Part shown: piece after piece, positions 21,433-32,263 of the stretch
How positions within the stretch are numbered: the stretch's first letter is position 1
Layout of the letters: every line of letters begins with the position of its first letter
Assembly (NCBI RefSeq): GCF_000835495.1
Contig: NW_015622541.1
Coordinates: 4,154,001-4,218,000, forward strand
Origin: Cladophialophora immunda
Lineage: Eukaryota > Ascomycota > Eurotiomycetes > Chaetothyriales > Herpotrichiellaceae
Direction: 5' to 3'
DNA: 64,000 bases
The notes under the pieces: generated by a model
What the model saw: only the letters and a program-made list of their open reading frames with translations
Database searches by the model: none
Told to the model about the DNA's origin: nothing
Made by a program: the position numbers and the translations under genes

Positions 21433-22004
21433 TACAGTCACTGATAGGTCGGCAGGGACTGCGTAAGAGTGAACAAGAGTGACTCCCAGTTGATGACTCG
21501 TGGGGATGAAAGACATCATAGTGACATATATATATACATTATATATGCCCCGAACTGTGCTTCATCCCTTACCATTTCCGTTCAGGAAAGGGAGCGAGGC
21601 CGCTTTAATCGTGCACGTGACGGAGTACCGAGGAGGCCCGGCCGAGTACGGAAGAGCGTCGCGGTAGAGTACGGGGGAGAGCGCCTAAGTACTAGGCGAG
21701 CTATAGGGAGCGCTACCTAATGCCTATTCGCAGAAGCTAGTTCGGGCTTAGGGGTCCTCTTTAGGCCTTAGCTATAGTTGCCCGGCTATAACCCCTGATT
21801 TATTTTAGCTAAGCCTACTACCTAGTAACTTTCGATTCTTTCGTCACTCGACCTAATCCTAGCGCTAGTGTGATGGGTTGAACCCAGGAGAAGGCTTAGT
21901 TCTGGCGAACCAGCGCCAAGACCAACGCCAGGAAACCATACCTTCTGATTGGGTGTGTTCGCCTGTACAATGTACAGGCGAAGTGCCGCCTCCTGATTGG
22001 TCAA
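21433..22004. other. Transposon-like debris with a hairpin
   Basis: Composition changes after the DUF1593 gene. A TA-rich run (21521-21546) is followed by CTAG/TAGG-rich sequence (21600-21850) unlike neighbouring genes. At 21958-21982 there is a perfect hairpin with 11-bp arms (TTCGCCTGTAC and its complement) around AAT, flanked by direct repeats CTGATTGG (21945-21952 and 21993-22000). This looks like remains of small repeats. No coding content. Confidence 0.4.
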
Positions 22005-22121
22005 GTCTAATGTATATAGTTCTGAGTAGATTGAGTCAACTTATCCTTTGGTGGTGGTGTAATTAGGTTAGATTGTCGTACGGTGGTGGTCAGGTGTGCG
22101 ACTCGCTATGCACCCACGTTA
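22005..22121 (+). mobile_element. 3'-terminal fragment of the pogo-type transposon family, not RIP-mutated
   Basis: Matches the 3' end of the transposon at 53845-63598 (compare 63480-63600): TTAGATTGTCGTACGGTGGT, then GACTCGCTATGC, then ACCCACGT followed by TA (22120-22121). Differences are mainly G/A and C/T, with this copy keeping the G and C states. Only one unit of the terminal 17-bp repeat is present, against two in the RIP-mutated copy. Confidence 0.75.
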
Positions 22122-22192
22122 CCGTCCGGCAAGGTAAAGACAAAAGAGAAAGGCAACATGCTCGCTTGTATCTGGATTCTCCTCGAAGACTC

Positions 22193-25100
22193 TCATTCCT
22201 TTTTCTTATCCACAAAATCCCTGATAAGTTTGCCCACGCTGCCCGGATCTTCGATGGCGCTCCAATGGCCAACATGGTGCACAACTTTCAACTCGACCTT
22301 GGACGAGGAAGACAATTTTGATGCAAGACTTTCGCACGTTGCCATGGGGCTGACCTTGTCGTCGCTGCTTGCGATAATCAACACAGGCACCGCCAATTTG
22401 GACATCTCGATCTCGAGGGCGGCGGCGCAACTGAGCGCAGAGCAGGCTTTTGCGTAGCCCTCGGGATCCTGGCCGAGGAGGATCGCGCGCACAGCCGCTA
22501 ACGCTCCGGGGTTCTTCTCCTTTGTCGTCTCGGACGTGCCATTGGCAGCGACTGTAGCCGCGACGGCCTTCATACCTCCTGCGCGTACAGCAGCAGCACG
22601 CTTAGCTTGGCTCTCAGCTGCAGCCGCCGGCACAGGGTAGCGTGCCGGACCAAGCAGAATGATCTTCTCAACATACTGAGCATGGCGCGTCGCGAACAAT
22701 AGCGCTGGCAGTGAACCCATTGAGTGCGCAAACAGAGTGGCTGACTTGATTCCGTAATGCGAGAACAGCTCGAGCAGATCCTCAGTGTAGCTCTCGATCG
22801 ACGTGATCGATTGCTTGGCTGTCGGCGTCAATCCATGTCCCTCTAGATCGTACCGGTAGCAAGTGTAGTCTTCTTCGAGCCCTGTGCTGGCGCTCGATAG
22901 TAAGGGCCCATAAAATTCGGTAGACCCGCCCAGGCCGTGCACAAATACGGCATTTTTGGCGCCGTGGCCTGACACCTCAACGTGGACTTGTTTGCTGCCG
23001 ATTTGTGTCAGGCCGGAGTGGCCTGGTGTACGGACTATACTCGACGGGCGTGGGGACTTTGGCTGGAAGCTTGAGTCGGACTCCCGGGTCGCCTCCACTA
23101 TCTGATTGCGCAACGTGCCGAGGCCTGTGACGGTGACGTCCACCACGTCGCCGGGCTTGAGGTATGTCGGAGGCGACTGTCCGAACCCGACACCTGCTGG
23201 GGTGCCAGTGGCGATGACATCGCCCGCCCGAATCGTGGCACCAGCAGAGATCGTCGCGATCAATAGAGCCACTGAAAAAATCAAGTCGCCGGTGGTGGCC
23301 TCCTGCCGCTTAACACCATTAACAAAGGTCTGGACTTGAAGCTGGTGAGGAAGGCTTTCCTTGGGGACAGCAATGGGACCCTGTGCAACGGAGTAAGCAC
23401 ATGATTTTTAAACTCAGTAGGAGATGTCATCCTACAATCGGACAGTAAGTGTCTCCCGACTTGCCCAAGAAGAATTGTTTGTGGTCTCTTTGAACCTCTC
23501 GAGCCGTCACATCTGATCCACCATATTGTCAGTCAAGATATCGCAAGTCTGATGAATGGAACACTTCAGCCCAGTCACGTAGTTACATACCATTGATGAT
23601 GGTGTAGCCCCAGACATAGCTCATCGCGTCTTTCTCCGAGATGTTGAAACCAGACTTGCCTAGTATAACACCAATCTCCCCTTCGTAGTCGAGTGTTCGT
23701 GTGAATTTGGGATGCCAGACAATGTTCTCGCCGGATGCTATGATACTCGTACTTCTTTTGGTAAATATAACTGGGTGCGAAGCTGACACAATCAGCTGAT
23801 TAGCAAAGTCGAGCAGATTAAGTATTTAAAAATGTTGCCTTGACTTACGAAGGGCCACCTTGTCACTAGAGTCAAAACCCGACTTATGGAACTCCTCTGA
23901 ATGAGCAACGTAGTTTTTCCTGATCGAGTGACTGTGTTAGGATCGAACTATGTAGAAGTAAAAGGCTTACATTTTCTACTCACCCAACACATAAAATATC
24001 TCTGCCACTGATGGGGGGCAACAGTGTCACTGAGCTCAGTGGGAAAGGAGACCCTGCGACAACAGGATCTTGCTTGAGCTCAATAAGCTCGTACAAAGAC
24101 TCGATCAATGCTCCCGAAGCCATGGTCAAGGGAGTGATCTCCTGGCTATCGAGATCTAGGTGCCCAATACGTGTCTGCTGGTCGGAGCCCTGGTAGGCCA
24201 CGTAGTTGGTCAACCTAGCGACCACACCATTGACGCCATTCGAGTCGTGGTTGATCTGAGGCTGTTGCATTGCCACAGTCGCTGCCCGCTGCTGTCGCTC
24301 GGACGTTGTCATGAAATCCTCTTGAGAGGATTTGTGGATCCGACCGTTGATCACGATCATGTTGAGTCGCTCGTGATCCTGTAAGATAGATATGTCGTCG
24401 AGAGGATTGCCATCGACCAAGAGACAGTCCGCAAAAAAGCCAGGCTGGACCTGACCTAGCTCGTCTTCTCGCATGAAGAGTTTCGCGACGCCGGCCGTCG
24501 CGGACAAAATCGATTCCATGGGCGTAAAGCCTAACCAATTGACAAAATGTTCTAGGTCCCGAGCGTAGGTTCCATGAGGCGTCCATGCGAATCCGTAGTC
24601 TCCTCCTCTAGTATGATAGTCAGTTTGGACTATTTAGATTAGGTCCATACGTACGGAAGAACAGTGATCCCACGGCGGTGCATTTCAGATAGCGTTTTCT
24701 TCGCTATAGCGAGTTCTCGCTCATAGCCATCTCTTTCTTCGGCGGACATCTTGTAGCCGTAGGACTCGGACTCGTAGAGGGTTGCGTAGAGCCAGTTGAG
24801 TGCCGGACTAACCATATGCTTATGCTTGTTCTTCTCTAGCATTTCCATACCCTCTCCATCGGTCCAACTAGCATGAAAGATAATGTCCACGCCATGCTTG
24901 ACACACATCTTGACGCTATCTCGGGCTCTGCGCAAAACGTTTAGAATATTCTCCAAACTCGATAAACCAAAATCAGACATACCTAGCATGGGCACAGAGT
25001 CGTCTCCCTCGACCGTGAGCAACTTCGACACATGCTGCAGTCTCCTCATCGGTGTAGTAACACATTTCCGAGGATAATGGCTGGCAGATCTCCTCCCCGG

Positions 25101-25957
25101 ACATAGTTAGTTTGATTTGGTCTGCGCCGATATCGATATGCCTATTCACAGCCTCACGCATCTCATCAGGTCCATCGGCTATTCGAGCGAGACCTCCTTG
25201 TCCAACTGCGTCTTGACTGCGAACAATCTCTCTACAGTTAGCCAAGTACCTGGGGCCTGGCAGCTTTCCAGCGTTGATAGCGTCTCGTATGACGACGTCG
25301 AGTCTGTCTTGGGCGGAAGCAGCTCCGAAAGCCCTAGCTATTATCAATATACCGTAGGTCTCGACTTCTGATCCTGAAACACTAACATGGTGTATCCGCT
25401 ATCGATAGCAATCTTAGCCGATCTTGCCGTCAAGAGTGTGTGCTCCTCCACGCCTAAGCCACCCAAAGCTGGGATATCGCCTGAGTTCCAGGAGAGATGG
25501 ACGTGAGAATCGCCCAGTCCACTCATGAGCGTACGACCGCGACCCTTCAGGATTTTGACCTTTGGGTTTTTGATTAGGTCTTCGATCGCTGGGACTTGAC
25601 CGACATATTTCAGACGTTCGCCTTCGATCAGCACATCGCCTTTATATGGTAAAGCTCCCGTGGAATCGAGGATGTTAACGTCTAGAATCAGAATCACAGA
25701 ATCTTTCGGAGTGCCTGCCACTTGTTTAGGCTGCTGTAAGGACCTTGGTCAAGGAGGGTGGTGGTACCTTTGATCTCGTACGATTTCGGTTTCAAGGAAG
25801 AATCGAATTGTACCTGCTCCCATGGCTTCCGAGGAGGTATGTTGTGGACAGGACTTTGAGCGGTAGTAGGAGCTTTGGTGCTCCGATGTGCAACGATTTT
25901 GGGTTCGGGAGGAGTTTTGGCACCGACCAAGTTCTCCGTGAAGACTTCGCCTTCCAT
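22193..25957 (-). CDS. Three-enzyme fusion: amidohydrolase + FAH-family hydrolase/decarboxylase + alpha/beta hydrolase, 1097 aa
   Basis: Nine exons (minus): 25768-25957, 25387-25714, 24983-25333, 24655-24927, 23984-24607, 23849-23919, 23591-23782, 23436-23512, 22193-23380. All introns are GT-AG, 47-78 nt, with consistent phases and total 3294 nt. Domain 1 (~65-480) is an imidazolonepropionase-like amidohydrolase with the full metal set: HVH at 134/136, Lys247 (IKLTMSG), His288 (CAHAR), His308 (FHASW), Asp384 (GGDYGFAW). Domain 2 (~560-800) is a fumarylacetoacetate-hydrolase fold: ILCVGKNYVAHSEEF, then DYEGEIGVILG (Glu646, Glu648), then INDVTAREVQ (Asp677), then GDVIATGTPAGVGFG. Domain 3 (~835-1097) is an alpha/beta hydrolase: VFVHGLGG oxyanion loop, FAHSMGS with Ser922, ASSDDKVSP with Asp1043, VGHWSAIEDP with His1074. 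Both domain junctions lie inside single exons without a stop, so the fusion does not depend on splice guesses. It probably runs consecutive hydrolytic steps on one substrate in the cytosol. The start may be further upstream (in-frame ATGs at 26044 and 26101). Confidence 0.85.
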
Positions 25958-26802
25958 TCTGGTACCTTCGAGCTCCCGCAGTATGAACAATGAAAAGGTC
26001 GCAATGCGTTTGAATACTAGTAGTCCATGTAGCTGATGAAGCATGCAATAATATGCGGGGTCTTGTGAACCGCGTCTGTTCTTCGGTTGAGTGACACTCA
26101 ACGATCGATCACGTGGTAAGGGATGTTTGTGCCTTGGTCAGGGTTTTCGAGACTGAGATTCCGAGAGTACTGCTTACTTTCGGCATGCTGGACCTTCGGA
26201 GCTCGGTGTAGGATCTCGTGGTCGCATGGAATGTATGGTGCACACTATGGTAGAGCATTTCCATTTAGGAAGTTCCTGTAAGGTCATACCACCCATATGC
26301 ATTGAAGAGATCTAACCGTTTTAAGAAAGCACCGACAAGGAGGCGGGAAAAGGGAGAGTCCAGGTGGAGTACGCCTTGTGCAAAAATGCAACGCTACAAC
26401 GGTATTGCCTGCAACCGACTACTGTCCTGCTCCAAATTGCACACCACAGAGGAGGCTGGGTAATTCTGAAAAACACGACGGTTCTAGCGTCGTCAAAGAA
26501 AACCTGGGAGGGCAGGCCGTAATGAGGCCGTAGGTCGGGAAAGAATTCTTCCTTACAGCCTCAGAACGCTGACTTTCGAGTCAGTCTTAACCTGAACTGG
26601 AAGAGGCCATTCACTCTATGTTTTGGGAACTCCGAATGTCGTCTCTACGGATCATGGAGTGTCCTGGGCTCTAGATGCTGCAAGTTGGAAGATGCAGCCA
26701 GCTCTGATTGTAAAGATAAGGATATGAGGTGTGTAGACGGAAGGCATGTAGTCTGCGTACAGATACACCGGCAGGTGGTTGGATTCAAGAAGTCTGTATA
26801 AA
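25958..26802. other. Intergenic: promoter of the three-enzyme fusion and 3' side of the AKR gene
   Basis: No convincing coding sequence. Both flanking genes are on the minus strand. Confidence 0.4.
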
Positions 26803-27963
26803 TTAGGATTCCTCCACCGTATTGGCAAAGGCGTGGGCCGGACCTATATCGATCGAGCGCTCGCCCTTGACACTTTCGGCGAGTCTTCGAATCTCTTTTT
26901 CCTCGGCGTCGGTGAGCATGACTTTCAGAGAGTCCCAATTCTCTTCAAGATACTCTATCTTCTTAGTGCCTGGAATAGGAATAACCTCTGGTCCCTGTTT
27001 CAAGAGCCACGCAATCGCGAGTTGAGATCCTGAAAAGCCTTTCTTTTCTGCAACAGCCTTGATTTGATCGACGATCTTGGAATTTTCGTCCAGGTTCTCT
27101 TTGTTGTACCAAGGGATATACGCAGCCCGCATATCATTTGCAGGAAGATTGGTCTTGGTGGTAATAGCTCCGCCGAGAATGCCTCGCCCGAGTGGTGAGT
27201 AGGCGACAAGGGCAACACCCAGCTCGCGACAAGTCTTCAGAAGGTCCGTGCCAGATGAATCTTCCACATCTCGTGCGAAAAGAGAATACTCAGCTTGGAC
27301 AGCAGAGATCGGGGCAATCTTGTGAGCACGTCGAAGTGTACTCGAGCTAATCTCTGAGAGCCCAATATGTTTGATCTTTCCTTCGCTGATAATACTTAGA
27401 ATGTGCCCATCAAAATCTCAAATCCACGTACGCTTGAAGAGCCGCCAAGGCGCGCACAGTAACCTCAACAGGAATATCCGGATTGACACGATGAGCATAA
27501 TCTAGTCTGCGAGTCAGCACTGGAGACAGGATTCGAGGCAAGAGATTTACAGAGGTCAATGCTTTCGACTCCAAGTCTCCGCAAACTCTTCTCACATGAT
27601 TCCCTACAGTGCTTTGCAGAGCTGTCTACCGCAAAGTCCGTCGGGCTAATGCCAAATTTCGAGGCTAGGAAGATCTCATTTCTTTTTCCAGTTCGTCGAA
27701 ACCATTTCCCCAGAAGGACCTCGCTATCACCATAAAAGCTGTACAATGTCAGTAGAATCCGAGGATCTGCCCCATCTGACTAACTCAGAAGTATCCCAAA
27801 AGGTTTCTCCAAGTTCGAGTGCTCGATCAAGGATCTGGAATCTCTCTTCATCATTCCCCGTTTTTCCGTAGGTGCCAGATAGACCCATAAGTCCAAAGCC
27901 TAGAGCCGGCACTTTAGGGCCATCTCTTCCCAACGTGCGGAGAGGGATCTGGGCAAGAGACAT
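26803..27963 (-). CDS. Aldo-keto reductase, 339 aa
   Basis: Exons 27785-27963, 27551-27738, 27432-27501 and 26803-27385. Introns of 46-49 nt with phases 2, 1, 2, total 1020 nt. The catalytic tetrad is complete: Asp57 and Tyr62 in FWDTSDFYGDSE, Lys87 in FLASKFG, His126 in YYAHRVNP. The core signature GKIKHIGLSEISSSTLRRA is present, as is the NADPH-binding end PIPGTKKIEYLEENW. The sequence groups with YakC/AKR13-like enzymes acting on aldehydes and ketones. Divergent from the SDR at 28457 with ~490 bp between, suggesting shared control. Confidence 0.9.
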
Positions 27964-28456
27964 GACTTTTGGTGTTGAAAGGGAAGCGGAATAATTTCTA
28001 TAACGCTCGTCGTGAAAGGTATGATGAGTTTCATTGCGAGCGCCGTTCGGCACTTTTTTTGTAATTTAGCGGCTCAGCAACGGTATTGTCATCTTATCGT
28101 GGTTAATTCCGATTGCCAAAGCATGAATATCATGACGTAGTAAGTCCGATCGGCGCAGTTAATCCCATAAAACAGCCATAGCTAAATTTGCGGTTTAAAG
28201 TTCTGTCACGATAGAGCTTCGTGCGTCGATCCACGGCGATTCGGCTTCAAATACTTTCTCAGAAACTCCTAGACACCTTAGCTCAGAAGGTAGGCTGAAC
28301 ATGTAGGCTAAATACATGTACCCAAGACGACATACTTGGCATTCCTTACTTAAGCTGAAAGAGATAACCGCCCACCTAGACTCGCTGAACGTTGATCCTG
28401 CGAGGCATCGAAATATCTCAGTTGCAGACCCTCAGATCTCCTTCCAACCAGCGGCT
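27964..28456. promoter_or_regulatory. Divergent promoter region, AKR / SDR
   Basis: 493 bp between divergent start codons. An in-frame ATG at 28316 upstream of the SDR would add 47 residues without family character. No defined operator recognised. Confidence 0.35.
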
Positions 28457-29503
28457 ATGTCTCAAATTCCGATATACAATGACAAATTCCTTGAGAAGCT
28501 ATCTCTCAAGGGGAAAAGCATTGTCATTACAGGCGGCGCTCGTGGGCTTGGCCTTGCATTTTGTAGTGGCCTTGCACAAGCAGGGGCGAATGTTGCGGTG
28601 ATCGACATCGCCGAGCAGCCCAGCTCGTCGTTCTGCAGCTTGGATTACGGCGGCAAGTATCGCTATTACCGTGGAGATGTGACAGATTATGAAGGGTTCT
28701 CAGCCCTCATCCATAAGATAGCTGACGATTTTGGGACCATCCATGGTTGGTATGCAGCATACTCGAGAGCGTCATTATCTGTGAATGAATAGCAGTGTTG
28801 AATCCATACTGACGGGTTTGTGCATGATCTCTTGGACGCAGTATAGCAGCAGCTGGGACTGCGATTGATAAGCCATTCCTCGAACATACACCACGAGATA
28901 TTCAAATCACGCTGGATCTTAATGTGAGTATTTCAAGTTACTGTGTCTGAAAAGTCTCGGACTTCACGAACCAGAGGCGAACAAGATACTAAGGCATTTC
29001 TTACCTTTTGTTCCCAGGTCAAGGGTGTTTTCTGTACCATGCAGCATGTCGCCCAAGTGATGAAGGAGCGAGGGACAAGCGGAAGCATTGTGGTTATCGC
29101 GTCGTCGGCATCCTACAAGCACCCAGCGGCTGGCACTCTGTCCGCCTACACAGCCTCCAAATTCGCTGTCCGCGGTTTGGTTGGCTCCGTGGCTCGAGAA
29201 TTGGCAACGTTTGGAGTCCGAGTCAATTCGGTTAGTCCAGGGTGAGCTACTGACAATCTGTTACGATCGATTAACAGTCCAGGTGGATGCTAATCCTTGC
29301 GGTGCCTCAGATCCATGGAAACAGAATTACTTCAACAGGTTTTGGACCAAGACCCGAACCGGCGAAAGGTCTATGCAAGTTCATGTGCGTTGAATCGGCT
29401 CGGCAGACCCGAAGAGCTTTGTGGGATGATGCTGTATTTGATGTCCGACCTGGCAAGCTTCACCACTGGTCAGGATTTTCTCATTGACGGCTCCAGCGTC
29501 TAG
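28457..29503 (+). CDS. Short-chain dehydrogenase/reductase, classical type, 263 aa
   Basis: Exons 28457-28749, 28842-28923, 29018-29241 and 29311-29503. Donors GTATGC, GTGAGT, GTGAGC; acceptors all CAG. Phases agree, total 792 nt. Cofactor motif TGGARGLG at residues 25-32, CIAAAG (the NNAG equivalent) after the first intron, and catalytic Ser (IASSAS), Tyr169 and Lys173 (AYTASK). It ends LASFTTGQDFLIDGSSV, the standard SDR C-terminus. An NAD(P)-dependent alcohol/ketone oxidoreductase; substrate not predictable. The fourth exon is joined skipping two nearer CAG sites, which would introduce a stop or the wrong frame. Confidence 0.85.
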
Positions 29504-29600
29504 GCAACGCTTGGCTGTGTGATTCAATGATAACTTGTATCCTGCCAATGATCTTTCTCATTCTTGGTCATCCTGGCGCCAAGTTTCGTAGTTTTTATAT

Positions 29601-29890
29601 TATGCTTGAGACCAGGGATATATGCTTGAGACCAGGGATATATGCTTGAGACCAGGGATATATGCTTGAGACCAGGGATATATGCTTGAGACCAGNNNNN
29701 NNNNNNNNNNNNNNNNNNNNNNNNNNNNNNNNNNNNNNNNNNNNNNNNNNNNNNNNNNNNNNNNNNNNNNNNNNNNNNNNNNNNNNNNNNNNNNNTGAGA
29801 CCAGGGATATATGCTTGAGACCAGGGATATATGCTTGAGACCAGGGATATATGCTTGAGACCAGGGATATATGCTTGAGACCAGGGATAT
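29601..29890. repeat. 20-bp tandem repeat array interrupted by an assembly gap
   Basis: Unit TGCTTGAGACCAGGGATATA, essentially identical in every visible copy: about five copies before (29601-29695) and five after (29796-29890) a run of 100 N. Lies ~100 bp past the SDR stop. The open frames crossing it on the minus strand are artefacts of the repeat (60-nt period) and the N run. Confidence 0.95.
29696..29795. other. Assembly gap (100 N)
   Basis: Exactly 100 N, the conventional placeholder for a gap of unknown size, placed inside the tandem repeat. The array is therefore probably longer than shown. Confidence 0.95.
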
Positions 29891-30207
29891 CTTGAACAAT
29901 TCGCCATGTCAATTCACATGTACAACAAGTGGAAGAGCAAAGAGGCGGTTGGAAATACATATCTTCGCGGCATAGACAGTCCATTAACTCCCACCGTTTC
30001 CCCCTAAATGGATGTTTTGGAGCTACAGAGTTCATTTGTGGCCGCTAAGCAGGTGTGGCCCGATACGATCTGAAACATGCTTGGATATTTTGCGCAAGGC
30101 TCTTGGTAGTGCTGACTGGATTTCATGAAATGTATAGTAGACAATCGGATATCCAGATAATGTTCTTATGTTCTTTTTTCTGCCAGGTCTACCCTAGCTG
30201 AAACCCC

Positions 30208-30723
30208 CTACGACTCGTCAGGGTATTTGACCTGGGACAGGTCTTTTCCTGTTGCCAATCGATCTTTCTCGCCAGTATTATTCCAGCACTTGGACGCAAT
30301 CTCGTGCAAGATGCGGATCCATGCATAGCGGTGCTCTTGACCGTGCCAATTGTCGGGCAGATTGCTCATGCTCAAGGCGACGTTGCTGAACTGCTCGTCT
30401 TTCTTGCTGATCTTGACCGTGACCACACAGTCGTTGCCGTCAGTCCATTCTTTGGACAGCCAAGAGTACTCGATCACATAGGGAAGTTGAGAATCATCTA
30501 TCTTCAGAAATTCTCCATAGTGAGGCCAATGACCCCCATCGCCGCCCTGGTCATACCATCCCCAATCGTCCCAGCGAAATTTGCCGCCCACGCGCGGATC
30601 GAGTTTACGATAGCCGTTTCCAACCCAAGGCCCTCGACGGTCGTTGCCGTCTAGCCAGATCTTGAAGATTCTGTCAGGGGTGCCCATGACCGGATATTCC
30701 TCTGTGAAAGTGTAGGATCCCAT
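30208..30723 (-). CDS. SRPBCC (AHSA1/START-like) family protein, 171 aa
   Basis: Single exon. A ligand-binding START-like fold is suggested by the pattern MGTPDRIFKIWLDG, then LDPRVGGKFRWDDWGWYD, then HYGEFLKIDDSQLPYVIEYSW, then VTVKISKKDEQFSNVALSMSNLPD, and the C-terminal helix YAWIRILHEIASKCW. Members bind hydrophobic ligands; some act as aromatase/cyclases or activate chaperones. Within this cluster a role in binding or cyclising a pathway intermediate is possible but not shown. Confidence 0.7.
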   Translation of the reverse strand: MGSYTFTEEYPVMGTPDRIFKIWLDGNDRRGPWVGNGYRKLDPRVGGKFRWDDWGWYDQGGDGGHWPHYGEFLKIDDSQLPYVIEYSWLSKEWTDGNDCVVTVKISKKDEQFSNVALSMSNLPDNWHGQEHRYAWIRILHEIASKCWNNTGEKDRLATGKDLSQVKYPDES

Positions 30724-32263
30724 CGTTATTATTTTCCGGGTAGCAGTCGCAAGGTGTCTCGACCTGGTTGCTTGCTTGCTTGTACGCTGAGGTGTTCTTG
30801 ACTTTGTGTTCGATGCTGATCAACTTGTCTGGAGGAGTCGGCAAAGCTGGCTTGATTGGATAAATAACAATTTCTTCTCTCCACAGGAAGGGAGACCCAG
30901 TGGCTGCCCGAGGAGTCCAAACAGTCCAAAATGACAGCCTCACGTCACTCCGGAGAGTGCGGAGAAGAGAGGGGCAAATGGCCTCGGTAGCTTCCTTTGG
31001 GGGAAAGGTGCTTCGATCTGGGGGTGGACGGGCCTGAACTGTGATCGGCTCATGGTAGCTCTTGGAATTTTGGTTCACCTACCAGCGCCACCATCTAGCC
31101 GGAGTCGCATGTAGATATTTCCTTGGAACTCCGACTCATCCGAACGCGGCAATGAAAAGCCGATGGTTGGATGACAGTCTGCTGGGGCTGGGCCGAGTAT
31201 GAACTGGAGTCGAACGGCAAGCCACGAAGGCACCATCGTTCATAAGGGCCTGCTACTTTTACGATCGATTTTCGTTCCGGGCACGTCGACGTATTTCGGG
31301 TAACTTTCAATCCACCCCGATTCCTGTCGGCGTCGGTATCCTTCGGGGCTGGTGATCTAATCGCTTCATGCCGGTCGCTTCGGCAATTGCTCGAGCAAGG
31401 AAAGGTGTTTGGACAAGGTTTACGGTCAGCCGAAAGCCTGCGTGGTTTTTTGGAGAGACAGCAATGTCAACCCAACCACTACTGGGCCAACCGCCTATTG
31501 GACCACCCCCAACTGCGCCTACCACTCCACCATAGACACCTCCACAGACAAATCCACCTGCTAACCAGAGAAAACAACCAACAGACATGGTCGACATAAC
31601 AGCTCTCAGTGGGCGGTATCTTAAGGGTCAGATCCTCCACGCATTCCGCGATACGCCCCGTTAAAGAGACAGTCCAACAGGTATTATCAAGCAAAGCGGT
31701 AAAGGCAATCGATCAACTTATATGGCAAACAACGAAACAATCCCTTCAAATCCACTAGTTATTGGTCTCAATACAATAGAAGAATACTACTTACTAGTCT
31801 GGCTCGAAACGCCGAAGCCGGGGACAGCCCAGCCGGGTATCTCCACATCTCCAGACCACGCTTCCGTTACCCCAGACTGGGCTTGTGGAGGTCCATCCAG
31901 GTTCTCTTACTGTACTACCGCATTCGGGCTAGCAAGCATTGTCGCGTTCGATTGTTCCAGCCATTTTCGGTCAGATGCAAGACACTAGTTGGGAGACGAA
32001 GAGGCAGCTCTGGACTCGCGTACTGCCACATGGGTATACGAGATTAGTTGAAAAGTCTCCGACACGATTCGCCAGAGTCTGGAAGTGGTAAATCCCGGGG
32101 CGGTATCAGCTTTGTCTGATCTGAGGCTGTATGCAAGTAGAAGAAGATAAAGCTATTCAAGAGAGAGCCTCACTGAGCCAAGAAGACTCTCTCTCCGCAC
32201 TGTCATCGCCAACACGTGCTAAAGACCAGGCATTGAAAATCATCACCTCCACGACGAGCAAAG
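30724..32263. other. 1.5-kb intergenic region, no gene recognised
   Basis: Promoter of the SRPBCC gene on the left and of the MFS gene on the right. Several short frames (e.g. 31307-31597 minus, 31722-31988 plus) have no domain character. A lost gene is possible but not supported. Confidence 0.35.

Noticed and set aside
29601..29890. CRISPR-like array
   Set aside because: Units are contiguous with no unique spacers, in a eukaryotic genome. A simple minisatellite.
29524..30035. Minus-strand frames of up to 146 codons with PGLKHISLVSS-type repeats
   Set aside because: They arise from the 20-bp tandem repeat and run through the 100-N gap. Not genes.
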